From DALYDP01 sp964348685 (GTDB taxonomy: Bacteria; Patescibacteriota; Gracilibacteria; Peribacterales; Peribacteraceae), in NCBI GenBank assembly GCA_964348685.1, contig CAYGDM010000030.1, positions 1 to 14,067 of the forward strand: a stretch of DNA of 14,067 nt, read 5' to 3'. A program made the translations under genes and the position numbers. The notes beneath the pieces were generated by a model. It saw only the letters and a program-made list of their open reading frames with translations. It was not told the origin of the DNA and did not search any database. Below are positions 1 to 5,536 of the stretch, piece after piece. Each line of letters opens with the position of its first letter. The stretch's first letter is position 1.

Positions 1-1
1 C

Positions 2-330
2 AACGTCATCGAGCTCAACAACGTCGTGAAGTACATGGAAACTGTCTACGGTATCTCCGCAGCCCCGGTCGCCATGGGTGGCGGTGGAGGAGGCGGTGGT
101 GGCGAAGCTGCCGCAGAGAAGTCGACGTTCAACGTCGAGCTCACGGAAGCAGGCGGCCAGAAGATCGCCGTGATCAAAGTCGTGAAGGACATCACGGGTC
201 TCGGCCTCGCCGAAGCCAAGGGCCTCGTGGACGCCGCTCCGAAGGTCATCAGGAGAACGTCGCCAAGGCAGACGCAGACGAGATGAAGACGAAGCTCGAA
301 GCTGCAGGCGCCAAGGTCACGCTCAAGTAA
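2..330 (+). CDS. rplL: 50S ribosomal protein L7/L12, 3' part, with a frameshift
   Basis: This is the stalk protein of the large ribosomal subunit, which recruits translation factors. The window starts inside the N-terminal dimerisation domain (residues read NVIELNNVVKYMETVYGI), followed by the hinge, here an Ala/Pro stretch and a run of nine Gly, and then the C-terminal factor-binding domain with the family motif VIKVVKDITGLGLAEAKGLV. Reading is open to codon 248-250; one base is then missing near 251 (AG where the family expects AAG). In the original frame the protein ends early at 286 with a non-homologous Arg/Thr tail. In the shifted frame from 253 the expected KENVAKADADEMKTKLEAAG-type ending continues to TAA at 328-330. 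The family assignment is certain. Because the gene is normally essential, the shift is most likely a sequencing or assembly error, but a true mutation cannot be excluded from one sequence. Confidence 0.93.
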   Translation, partial: RHRAQQRREVHGNCLRYLRSPGRHGWRWRRRWWRSCRREVDVQRRAHGSRRPEDRRDQSREGHHGSRPRRSQGPRGRRSEGHQENVAKADADEMKTKLEAAGAKVTLK

Positions 331-354
331 GCCATTTCCCAACGGAACGAGACG

Positions 355-375
355 GGAGCCTTCGGGCTCCTTTTT
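355..375 (+). terminator. Rho-independent terminator of rplL
   Basis: Perfect 6-bp stem GGAGCC/GGCTCC closed by a stable TTCG tetraloop and followed directly by TTTTT. It lies 24 bases after the rplL stop, so the ribosomal-protein transcript ends here and does not continue into rpoB or any other gene. Confidence 0.92.
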
Positions 376-391
376 CGTAGTTCGCAGGAGT

Positions 392-419
392 TTGACAAAA
401 CAAAGATTTAAATTACAGT
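392..419 (+). promoter_or_regulatory. Sigma70-type promoter of the 496-822 gene
   Basis: A consensus -35 box TTGACA (392-397) is followed after 16 bases by TACAGT (414-419), a 4/6 match to the -10 consensus, in an AT-rich stretch just after the rplL terminator. The predicted start near 426 leaves a leader of about 70 bases before the ATG at 496. The -35 is convincing; the exact -10 is less so. Confidence 0.55.
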
Positions 420-495
420 ATCCATAGTTCCGTCACACCATCACTCTTTCTTGGGGCGTGATGATTTCACTATTCGTATCGCAGGAGTTTCGGTC

Positions 496-822
496 ATGAA
501 CATGTTGTGGATGGGTTTGTGGATCTACCTCGGAGTCGCGATCACGCGATTTCTCTTACTACTTAGCGCGTACTGCTATGAGACGAAATGCGCTAAGGCT
601 GACTTTATCCTACGCGGAAAAGTAAAATATTTCCGCAGCATCAAAAATCCGTATGCGATCATTTTTCAATCGCTCTTCTGGCTCCCGGTGATGATCACAA
701 AATTCACGAAACACGGGATGCTGTGGGTCTTACTGGAATGTCACTATTGGCAAATGGCGTACCAATACCCCTTCGGATTCGGATATCCAATGCCGACCAA
801 ATCGATCTTCGAAGAGCAATAA
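496..822 (+). CDS. Hypothetical small membrane protein (108 aa)
   Basis: I do not recognise this protein. A hydrophobic N-terminal helix (about residues 3-25, rich in Leu, Ile and Trp) is followed by a short charged Cys/Lys segment, a second hydrophobic stretch around residues 52-65 (AIIFQSLFWLPVMI), and an aromatic, Pro/Gly-rich C-terminus (QYPFGFGYPMP). This suggests one or two membrane spans. ATG 496 was chosen because GCAGGAG (481-487) sits 8 bases upstream; an in-frame TTG at 451 would give 15 more residues without a ribosome site. It stands alone between the rplL terminator and its own 3' hairpin, with a promoter at 392-419, and is more AT-rich than its right-hand neighbours. That suggests an accessory, lineage-specific gene. 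Coding status is likely but not certain. Confidence 0.6.
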   Translation: MNMLWMGLWIYLGVAITRFLLLLSAYCYETKCAKADFILRGKVKYFRSIKNPYAIIFQSLFWLPVMITKFTKHGMLWVLLECHYWQMAYQYPFGFGYPMPTKSIFEEQ

Positions 823-858
823 CCGAAATAACCGCCGGAAAGAGTGCGTCGACGAAAC

Positions 859-889
859 ATCAGGCTGCTTCACAAGAGCAGCCTGATTT
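859..889 (+). terminator. Hairpin terminator after the 496-822 gene
   Basis: Perfect 11-bp inverted repeat ATCAGGCTGCT / AGCAGCCTGAT (859-869 and 877-887) with a 7-base loop. Only a short T run follows (TTTCCC, beginning within the stem end), so termination may be partial, but the stem is too long and exact to be chance. It separates the small membrane protein gene from the next promoter at 901. Confidence 0.72.
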
Positions 890-900
890 CCCATGCGCGA

Positions 901-929
901 TTGACTCCGTCTCCGCGCTCGGCTGTGAT
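901..929 (+). promoter_or_regulatory. Putative promoter of the 951-2141 gene
   Basis: TTGACT (901-906, 5/6 match to the -35 consensus) and TGTGAT (924-929, 4/6 match to the -10) are separated by 17 bases. The predicted start near 936 gives a leader of only about 15 bases with no purine-rich ribosome site ahead of ATG 951. Confidence 0.45.
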
Positions 930-950
930 GGTCCCATCCCCCACCCCTCC

Positions 951-2141
951 ATGCGTCTCTCCGTCCGTCTCGCATCCGCCCTCTGTATCCTCACGCTCGT
1001 CACCCCCTTCGCAGCCGATGCTGCTGCAGCAGCGAAGACCCTGCGCCTGCGCGACATCGTGAAGATCATGGAATCAAACAAGAAGCCGGTGTCGTTCACC
1101 GTGGATATCACGGGCAAGAGCGGCAAAAACTCCGGCACGATCTCGTTCACGGGCTCGCACAACGGCAAGACGACGTCTATCGACGATATGGCCGCCACGA
1201 TGTCCATGACACTCGATATGCGCCTGGAGAACGGCGCAACCATCTCAGGAAAAAGCCGCATCGTGATCGTCGACGCGGTCGCGTACGTCATCCTCGACGA
1301 ACTCGACGCCTCGGGCGATGCGGCACCGTACGTCTTCGGTGAGACGGACATGCTCATCGGCACCTGGTTCAGCATGCCCTTGGACGACGTGGAATACGCC
1401 GGCCTGAAGGCGGAGCGCATCGAAAACTCCTCCGCGTCCGTCCGCCAGTTCGACCCGTTCTTCACCGTCACGGAAAAAACGCAGGGCACGAAAACGACCT
1501 ACACGGCGACCATTCCCAAAGCCAAACAGCGGCGCTTCCTCACGAAGATCTTCGGCAAGAACCAAGCTCTTCGCCGGCAGATGCGCCTGAATACGATCGA
1601 CGCGACGATCATCGTCGACGCCGTCCGCAATGCGTTCGATGCCGTGAGCGGCACGGTAAACCTGACGACGCTCTCCGGGAAAGAAAAGGGTTCGTTCACG
1701 ACGAAGGTTTCGATGAAGGTCCTGAAGACCGCTCCGGCGATCGCCGCGCCGGCCGACAGCATGACGTTCGAAGAATTCCTCACAGAACAATTGGGAATCA
1801 GTCCGACCATGTCACTTATCGAAGCCCGCAACGCGCAGCGACGCAGCGACGCTAGTACGATCGTGAGCAGTATTTATCAATACGCAATCGATAACGACGG
1901 CGATCTCCCCATGAATATCCCCGACAACAAAACGCTCGCGATCTGCAAAGCGCGCACGCCCTGCGCAGGCGCGTCGCTCGATGCGCTGTTGGATTCCTAC
2001 CTCGTGCACATTCCGAGCGACCCCTCGGGCGATGAAGACGATCTCGAGACGGGATATACCATCACGATCGATGACTACGGCAATATCACGGTATCCGCAC
2101 CGATGGCCGAAGATGACGAAGTTATCTCCGTGACCAGATAA
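951..2141 (+). CDS. Exported protein with a pilin-like C-terminal domain (396 aa)
   Basis: The N-terminus is a clear signal peptide (two Arg, then a hydrophobic core ILTLVTPFA, likely cleaved within the following Ala-rich stretch near residue 24). Residues about 30-265 look beta-rich, with alternating Thr/Ser/hydrophobic strands loosely reminiscent of LppX/LolA-like lipid-binding folds, but I cannot name the family. Residues about 290-396 resemble the soluble domain of type IV pilins and pseudopilins: an EARNAQRRSD helix start, YAIDNDGDLP, a Cys332-Cys338 pair, SYLVHIPSDPSG, GYTITIDDYGNITVSAP. The hydrophobic prepilin helix that normally precedes this domain is missing. ATG 951 was chosen because the signal peptide begins there and a promoter lies just upstream; in-frame extension to 723 would run through the upstream gene and its hairpin. 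Export is well supported, the pilin resemblance fairly well, the function unknown. Confidence 0.82.
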   Translation: MRLSVRLASALCILTLVTPFAADAAAAAKTLRLRDIVKIMESNKKPVSFTVDITGKSGKNSGTISFTGSHNGKTTSIDDMAATMSMTLDMRLENGATISGKSRIVIVDAVAYVILDELDASGDAAPYVFGETDMLIGTWFSMPLDDVEYAGLKAERIENSSASVRQFDPFFTVTEKTQGTKTTYTATIPKAKQRRFLTKIFGKNQALRRQMRLNTIDATIIVDAVRNAFDAVSGTVNLTTLSGKEKGSFTTKVSMKVLKTAPAIAAPADSMTFEEFLTEQLGISPTMSLIEARNAQRRSDASTIVSSIYQYAIDNDGDLPMNIPDNKTLAICKARTPCAGASLDALLDSYLVHIPSDPSGDEDDLETGYTITIDDYGNITVSAPMAEDDEVISVTR

Positions 2142-2151
2142 CGGCCGTTTC

Positions 2152-2166
2152 TCGCTATTATAGCGA
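2152..2166 (+). repeat. Short inverted repeat upstream of the CxxC-protein promoter
   Basis: TCGCTA-TTA-TAGCGA forms a perfect 6-bp palindrome with a 3-base centre, 10 bases after the previous stop and 6 bases before the -35 box at 2173. No T run follows, so it is a poor intrinsic terminator; it could be an operator for the next gene or a 3' stabilising hairpin. Confidence 0.4.
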
Positions 2167-2172
2167 ATGAAA

Positions 2173-2201
2173 TTGACAATTTCCGTTAACACGAGGATAC
2201 T
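2173..2201 (+). promoter_or_regulatory. Strong sigma70-type promoter of the CxxC zinc-ribbon gene
   Basis: Perfect -35 TTGACA (2173-2178), an optimal 17-base spacer and GATACT (2196-2201, 4/6 match to the -10). Predicted start is near 2208, with a leader of about 55 bases that carries the AAAGGA ribosome site. This is among the best promoter matches in the window and suggests substantial expression of the small protein. Confidence 0.75.
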
Positions 2202-2264
2202 GGCCTTAGCAAACGTCCAGTCCTCGCTCAGTCGGTCACACGATTAAAGAAAGGAATGGAGACG

Positions 2265-2588
2265 ATGCGTCTTACTTCCTTTTTTTCTTCTCAGCATATG
2301 GCTGATCAACAGATCCCGTGCCGCGACTGCGGTGCACAGTTCGACTTCTCCGAAGGCGAACAAGCGTTCTACGCCGAGCGCAACTTGTCGGCTCCCCAGC
2401 GCTGCAAGGCCTGTCGCGATGCTCGCAAGAGCCAGCGCGGCGGCGGTATGGGCGGTGAACGTGAACTCCACGACGCCGTTTGTGCTCAATGCGGTGCGGC
2501 CTGCCAGGTCCCGTTCAAGCCCCGCCCGGAAAGCGAGGGTGGACGCCCGGTCCTGTGCAAGGCTTGTTTCATGGCCAGCAAGGCGTAA
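2265..2588 (+). CDS. CxxC zinc-ribbon domain protein (107 aa)
   Basis: Two zinc-ribbon units are visible. The first has CRDC at residues 18-21 and CKAC at 46-49 with the signature FDFSEGEQAFYAERNL and APQRC between them, matching the probable zinc-ribbon family zf-trcl (PF13451, from memory). The second has CAQC and CKAC with VPFKP and RPVLC between them, resembling the CxxC-x17-CxxC domain but with 21 residues between the pairs instead of 17. A Gly/Arg-rich linker joins the units. Such proteins are frequent in Patescibacteria; a role in nucleic-acid binding is often guessed but not established. ATG 2265 fits the AAAGGA (2250-2255) ribosome site with 9-base spacing; ATG 2256 is only one base from it, and ATG 2298 (MADQQ) matches where homologues usually begin, so the start is uncertain. 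It is monocistronic, between a strong promoter and a strong terminator. Confidence 0.88.
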   Translation: MRLTSFFSSQHMADQQIPCRDCGAQFDFSEGEQAFYAERNLSAPQRCKACRDARKSQRGGGMGGERELHDAVCAQCGAACQVPFKPRPESEGGRPVLCKACFMASKA

Positions 2589-2615
2589 AGCGAGGTACCC
2601 CCTCCTCATGAATAC

Positions 2616-2644
2616 AAAACACCCGCCCACAAGGCGGGTGTTTT
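2616..2644 (+). terminator. Rho-independent terminator after the CxxC gene
   Basis: Perfect 12-bp stem AAAACACCCGCC / GGCGGGTGTTTT (2616-2627 and 2633-2644) with loop CACAA. The A run before and T run after make it functional in both directions. It isolates the zinc-ribbon gene from the operon starting at 2678. Confidence 0.94.
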
Positions 2645-2658
2645 CGTAGATGCAGATT

Positions 2659-2667
2659 TGCTATACT
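2659..2667 (+). promoter_or_regulatory. Extended -10 promoter of the 2678-3978 operon
   Basis: TGC-TATACT is an extended -10 element (TGn followed by a 5/6 -10 box). No good -35 box is visible 17 bases upstream, as is usual for extended -10 promoters. The box ends 10 bases before ATG 2678, so the mRNA leader would be only a few bases: a nearly leaderless transcript. Confidence 0.6.
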
Positions 2668-2677
2668 CATCACCGAG

Positions 2678-2845
2678 ATGCAGAAATCGCCGTGGCTCAT
2701 CATCGCGCTCGGAATGCTCGGACTCGTCGTGGGCTACTCCGCCGTGGTCTTCAGCAGCGGCACAGTCTTCGCGAACGGCGGATCCTGTCCGTTCAAAGAT
2801 AAAGCCGTAACGTGTACCGGTACCGATTGTCCGTACCATGGATAA
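2678..2845 (+). CDS. Small exported or membrane-anchored Cys-rich peptide (55 aa)
   Basis: This short gene has MQK, a hydrophobic helix at residues 6-25 (WLIIALGMLGLVVGYSAVVF) and a small polar tail containing Cys37, Cys46, Cys51 and His54, the last two in CPYH. The helix could be an anchor or a signal peptide cut near VFA-NGG; either way the Cys/His tail should face outside. The spacing C-x8-C-x4-C-x2-H would suit metal binding or disulfides, which is inference. Support for it being real: an extended -10 box just upstream and an 8-base overlap with the start of the next gene (ATG 2838), typical of translational coupling. Its GGSCP motif is echoed by NGSCP in the next protein. I recognise no family. 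Confidence 0.7.
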   Translation: MQKSPWLIIALGMLGLVVGYSAVVFSSGTVFANGGSCPFKDKAVTCTGTDCPYHG

Positions 2846-3281
2846 GCTCGAATTCCGCTTCGTCCGATCGGTGACGTTCTGGGCATGGTTCGTCGTCGTG
2901 TTCGCGGTCGCAGGCCTCTTCTTCGCGTGGGAGCTTCGGCTCGTGCCGCTCCCCTACGAGCTTCCCCGTGTGCCAGCCACGCCATTTGAACTCATATACA
3001 CCGCGACACTGACGCTGCTCTTGAGCGTCGCCGCCGGCCTCTTCGGGTGGCGCCGCCAAAACGGCTCGTGCCCCATCGGCGTGAAGCGTTCCGTGGGTCT
3101 GGCCAGCATGCTCGGCGGCCTCGCGCTCCTCTGCCCCGTGTGCCTCGCATTGCCCATCACCTTCATCGGTCTTGGCACAGCGTTTGCGATCCTCGGGCAA
3201 TTCCTGCCGCTGATCCGCATCATCGCGGTGCTGTTCGCGTTGATTGCGATTTGGTTATTGTGGCCGCGCGCCCAACGGTGA
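2838..3281 (+). CDS. Hypothetical multi-spanning membrane protein with Cys motifs (147 aa)
   Basis: Four hydrophobic segments are visible: about residues 12-31, 50-69, 86-108 and 114-140. A short cytoplasmic or external loop between the second and third carries RRQNGSCPIGVK with Cys78, and the third segment contains CPVC (Cys99 and Cys102). The layout (small, four helices, Cys pair inside a helix) recalls mercury-transporter (MerT-like) or VKOR-like thiol proteins, but I see no decisive family signature and leave it unnamed. The start overlaps the upstream Cys-rich peptide gene by 8 bases and the stop is one base from the next ATG, so the three genes form an operon. Cys78 in a GSCP context matches the GSCP of the upstream peptide, which hints that the two may act on the same metal or thiol substrate. 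Confidence 0.8.
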   Translation: MDKLEFRFVRSVTFWAWFVVVFAVAGLFFAWELRLVPLPYELPRVPATPFELIYTATLTLLLSVAAGLFGWRRQNGSCPIGVKRSVGLASMLGGLALLCPVCLALPITFIGLGTAFAILGQFLPLIRIIAVLFALIAIWLLWPRAQR

Positions 3282-3282
3282 T

Positions 3283-3978
3283 ATGCGCCTGCGATGGCTC
3301 GACCTCCTTCGCTCGGCCGCGATCGTCGCCATGGTTTTTTATCATGCAGCGTACGACCTGGACGTGCTCTATGGATGGGATCTCAACGTGAACCGCGGCG
3401 CATGGAAAGTCTTTCAAGTGTGCGTCGCATCGCTCTTCTTGGTCGTATCGGGCATCAGCGCGGGGTTTTGGACCCGGTCGGAGAACCGCTACGAACGCGG
3501 CTGGCGGCGCGGATGGCAGATCCTCAGCGCGGCGATGTGCGTCAGCCTTGTGACGGCCCTGATCGACCCCGGAACATGGGTCCGCTTCGGCATCCTCCAC
3601 CTCATCGGCGTGTCAGCGTTCCTCCTACCGATCGTGCGACCGCTACGCCCCATACCCATAGCCGTCCTCGGCATCGCGTGCATCCTGCTCGGTTATGTTG
3701 CTGCCGGCTACGACGCCACGACCAACGTATTCATCCCGCTCGGCTTCATCCCTCCCTACTTCCGCTCGGTCGATTTCGTGCCCGTCTTCCCCTGGATGGG
3801 GCCGGTGCTACTGGGGTTTGCGGTGGGGGTGCCGTTGTCGATGCGCCCCGCAACCATTTCAGCGCGCCCACGAATGGGCACGCTGGGCGATCTATTGGTT
3901 TGGCCCGGTAAACATTCGTTGTTGATCTATTTGGTGCATCAGCCGATGATCCTGGGGGTGTTGTGGATAGGCTCATAG
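3283..3978 (+). CDS. DUF1624 / heparan-alpha-glucosaminide N-acetyltransferase-like membrane protein (231 aa)
   Basis: The protein matches the DUF1624 family of membrane acyltransferases related to HGSNAT and YeiB. Visible signatures in order: an N-terminal RLRWLDLLRSAAIVAMVFYH, ASLFLVVSGISAGF, RFGILHLIGVSAFLLPI, VPVFPWMGPVLLGFAVGV, and a C-terminal GKHSLLIYLVHQP. The His at the end of the first helix (FYH) fits a conserved family position that is proposed to act in acyl transfer. Length is normal for the bacterial family. ATG 3283 follows the previous stop by one base (TGA-T-ATG), indicating coupled translation. Expected role: moving an acetyl or other acyl group across the membrane to a cell-surface glycan or lipid; the substrate is unknown. 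It is the last gene of the 2678-3978 operon. I see no clear hairpin after it. Confidence 0.88.
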   Translation: MRLRWLDLLRSAAIVAMVFYHAAYDLDVLYGWDLNVNRGAWKVFQVCVASLFLVVSGISAGFWTRSENRYERGWRRGWQILSAAMCVSLVTALIDPGTWVRFGILHLIGVSAFLLPIVRPLRPIPIAVLGIACILLGYVAAGYDATTNVFIPLGFIPPYFRSVDFVPVFPWMGPVLLGFAVGVPLSMRPATISARPRMGTLGDLLVWPGKHSLLIYLVHQPMILGVLWIGS

Positions 3979-4018
3979 AACGCGTCATGATACGCTTATC
4001 GTGCCCCTCTTTCGTGTT

Positions 4019-5536
4019 ATGCCTTTTTCCAAAAAGATAGTGTCTTTTGAGGATTCCGCACGAAAGGCACTGTTTTGCCTCGGACTCATCGCCGCAATTG
4101 TTGCAGTCCACCAGCTGCTCATGACCACGTGGATGTTCCTTGGCGGCGTGCATTCGATGAATGCCCCCTATTTTTGGGTGATCGGCAGGGCATGGATGAA
4201 CGGACTCGAGCCGTACATGGATATTTTCGAGCCGAAGCCGCCCGCGATATTCCTTTTATCGGCAGTATCGCTGCTGCTTTTTCAAAGCTACGCTGCAGGG
4301 TTTGCACTCAGCATTGTCATCCTGTGGGCCGTTCCCTCAACTCTTGTACTCTCCGCAAAGGAATACGGAAAAATGTGGATGCTGTTGGGATGGCTCTACG
4401 GGAGCATGATTGTTCTGTATATGGCGAAAGCGGCCGGCGCGTGGGAAACGGAATATTTCGGCGCATTTTTTGGAATTTTATACGTATTGGCCGCGAAAAA
4501 ATTCCCACATTTCTTGCTACTCACTTTATTATTATTTTTCTCGATCGGCTTCAAAGAACCCTTTTTCCTTGTTCTACTCTCATCTGCGATCCTCCTCTTC
4601 CCCGAGCCAAAAATCTTCAGAGACCGTTTCCTGTTTCCGTTCATAACAGCAGCCGCAATTGGAACTCTTCTTTTGGTACTGTTGCATATATTCGATGGAT
4701 ATACCGGACTGTACCTCACGTCGATTTTTGAACATCGTGTCTTCCAAAATTCCCCCGTATGGCTGAGAGGTTTTCAGTTCATCAAAATTTGGGGGCATCT
4801 GGCCGGGACCAATGTCGTGCTCCCATTTTCCATTGGAGCAATTGCCGTATGCACGGTCAGGAATATTCCCAGTGTGATACGACTTTTCGTGGGATTTTTT
4901 CTCACGATCACTGCAGTAGGCATAGCCAGCGACTGGCAGGGGCATCACTTTATTTTCGCCGTGCCTTTGTACGCCGCATTGTTCCTCTGCGCCGCAGGAA
5001 ATATACACAAATATGCATGGGAATCCCGTGTTGTAACGATGCTGTTGGCGATCACCTCCCTGACCATCGCCTATCCGCCATCGTTAATAAGCGTCAAAGA
5101 AGCCAATCGCATGATCGATGCGAACGCGCTTCTCACATCTGAATCTCAGGCCAACGCCGCAGTCATCGATTCCATACTGACTGCGTGTGCTATCGATCGA
5201 TATTTTTTCCTGCAAGAACCAAGCGTGATGCTTGCGTACACTCAACATTCCCCGCTGAATTTCTTCCCCTATACGCTCTTTGAGCATCTGCTACGTTACC
5301 ATCCTGCGATTAAGGAAAAAAGCATCGAGAATCTCGACAAAGCCGAAATCGTTTTCGTGTACGGAGACGCATACGTACCCTCATCTTCCGTGGCGCTGGA
5401 ACGGGAGTTCGGCGATTTAATGAATCGCTATCTTGCACAGAATTACACGAAAGAAGCACCTGCATGCGCCCGCCCGTTTCTGCCGTTTCACAAGCATCAC
5501 GTGCTCTTCAAAATCGATACACAGGTGTCTTTATGA
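4019..5536 (+). CDS. GT-C-like integral membrane glycosyltransferase (505 aa)
   Basis: A long, strongly hydrophobic protein with roughly ten membrane spans over the first 350 residues and a soluble C-terminal part of about 150 residues. The first external loop carries GLEPYMDIFEPKPPAIFLL, which matches the acidic loop of GT-C enzymes of the GT39/ArnT type, where the Asp/Glu takes part in transfer from a polyprenyl-phosphate sugar. Expected role: glycosylating a protein, lipid or wall polymer on the outer face of the membrane; donor and acceptor are unknown. ATG 4019 is chosen; GTG 4001 is possible and neither has a good ribosome site. The gene is much more AT-rich than its neighbours (21 of 60 bases G+C at 4501-4560, against 44 of 60 at 7681-7740), which may reflect transfer. 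Its stop overlaps the stop of the next, opposite gene. Confidence 0.8.
   Translation: MPFSKKIVSFEDSARKALFCLGLIAAIVAVHQLLMTTWMFLGGVHSMNAPYFWVIGRAWMNGLEPYMDIFEPKPPAIFLLSAVSLLLFQSYAAGFALSIVILWAVPSTLVLSAKEYGKMWMLLGWLYGSMIVLYMAKAAGAWETEYFGAFFGILYVLAAKKFPHFLLLTLLLFFSIGFKEPFFLVLLSSAILLFPEPKIFRDRFLFPFITAAAIGTLLLVLLHIFDGYTGLYLTSIFEHRVFQNSPVWLRGFQFIKIWGHLAGTNVVLPFSIGAIAVCTVRNIPSVIRLFVGFFLTITAVGIASDWQGHHFIFAVPLYAALFLCAAGNIHKYAWESRVVTMLLAITSLTIAYPPSLISVKEANRMIDANALLTSESQANAAVIDSILTACAIDRYFFLQEPSVMLAYTQHSPLNFFPYTLFEHLLRYHPAIKEKSIENLDKAEIVFVYGDAYVPSSSVALEREFGDLMNRYLAQNYTKEAPACARPFLPFHKHHVLFKIDTQVSL

Noticed and set aside
76..106. GGN repeat (nine Gly codons) as a mobile or unstable repeat
   Set aside because: It encodes the flexible hinge of L7/L12, which is often Ala/Gly-rich, and codons vary within it.
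241..265. Programmed ribosomal frameshift in rplL
   Set aside because: No slippery heptamer, stimulatory Shine-Dalgarno site or downstream hairpin is visible, and rplL is not known to use recoding; a base error is simpler.
723..950. N-terminal extension of the pilin-like protein to 723
   Set aside because: It would cover the end of the 496-822 gene, the hairpin at 859-889 and the promoter at 901, and would bury the signal peptide inside the protein.
2813..2837. GTAC palindromes (GTACCGGTAC and a further GTAC) as a second LexA site
   Set aside because: The spacing between GTAC half-sites is 2, not 4, and the site is inside the coding part of the small peptide gene, not in a promoter.
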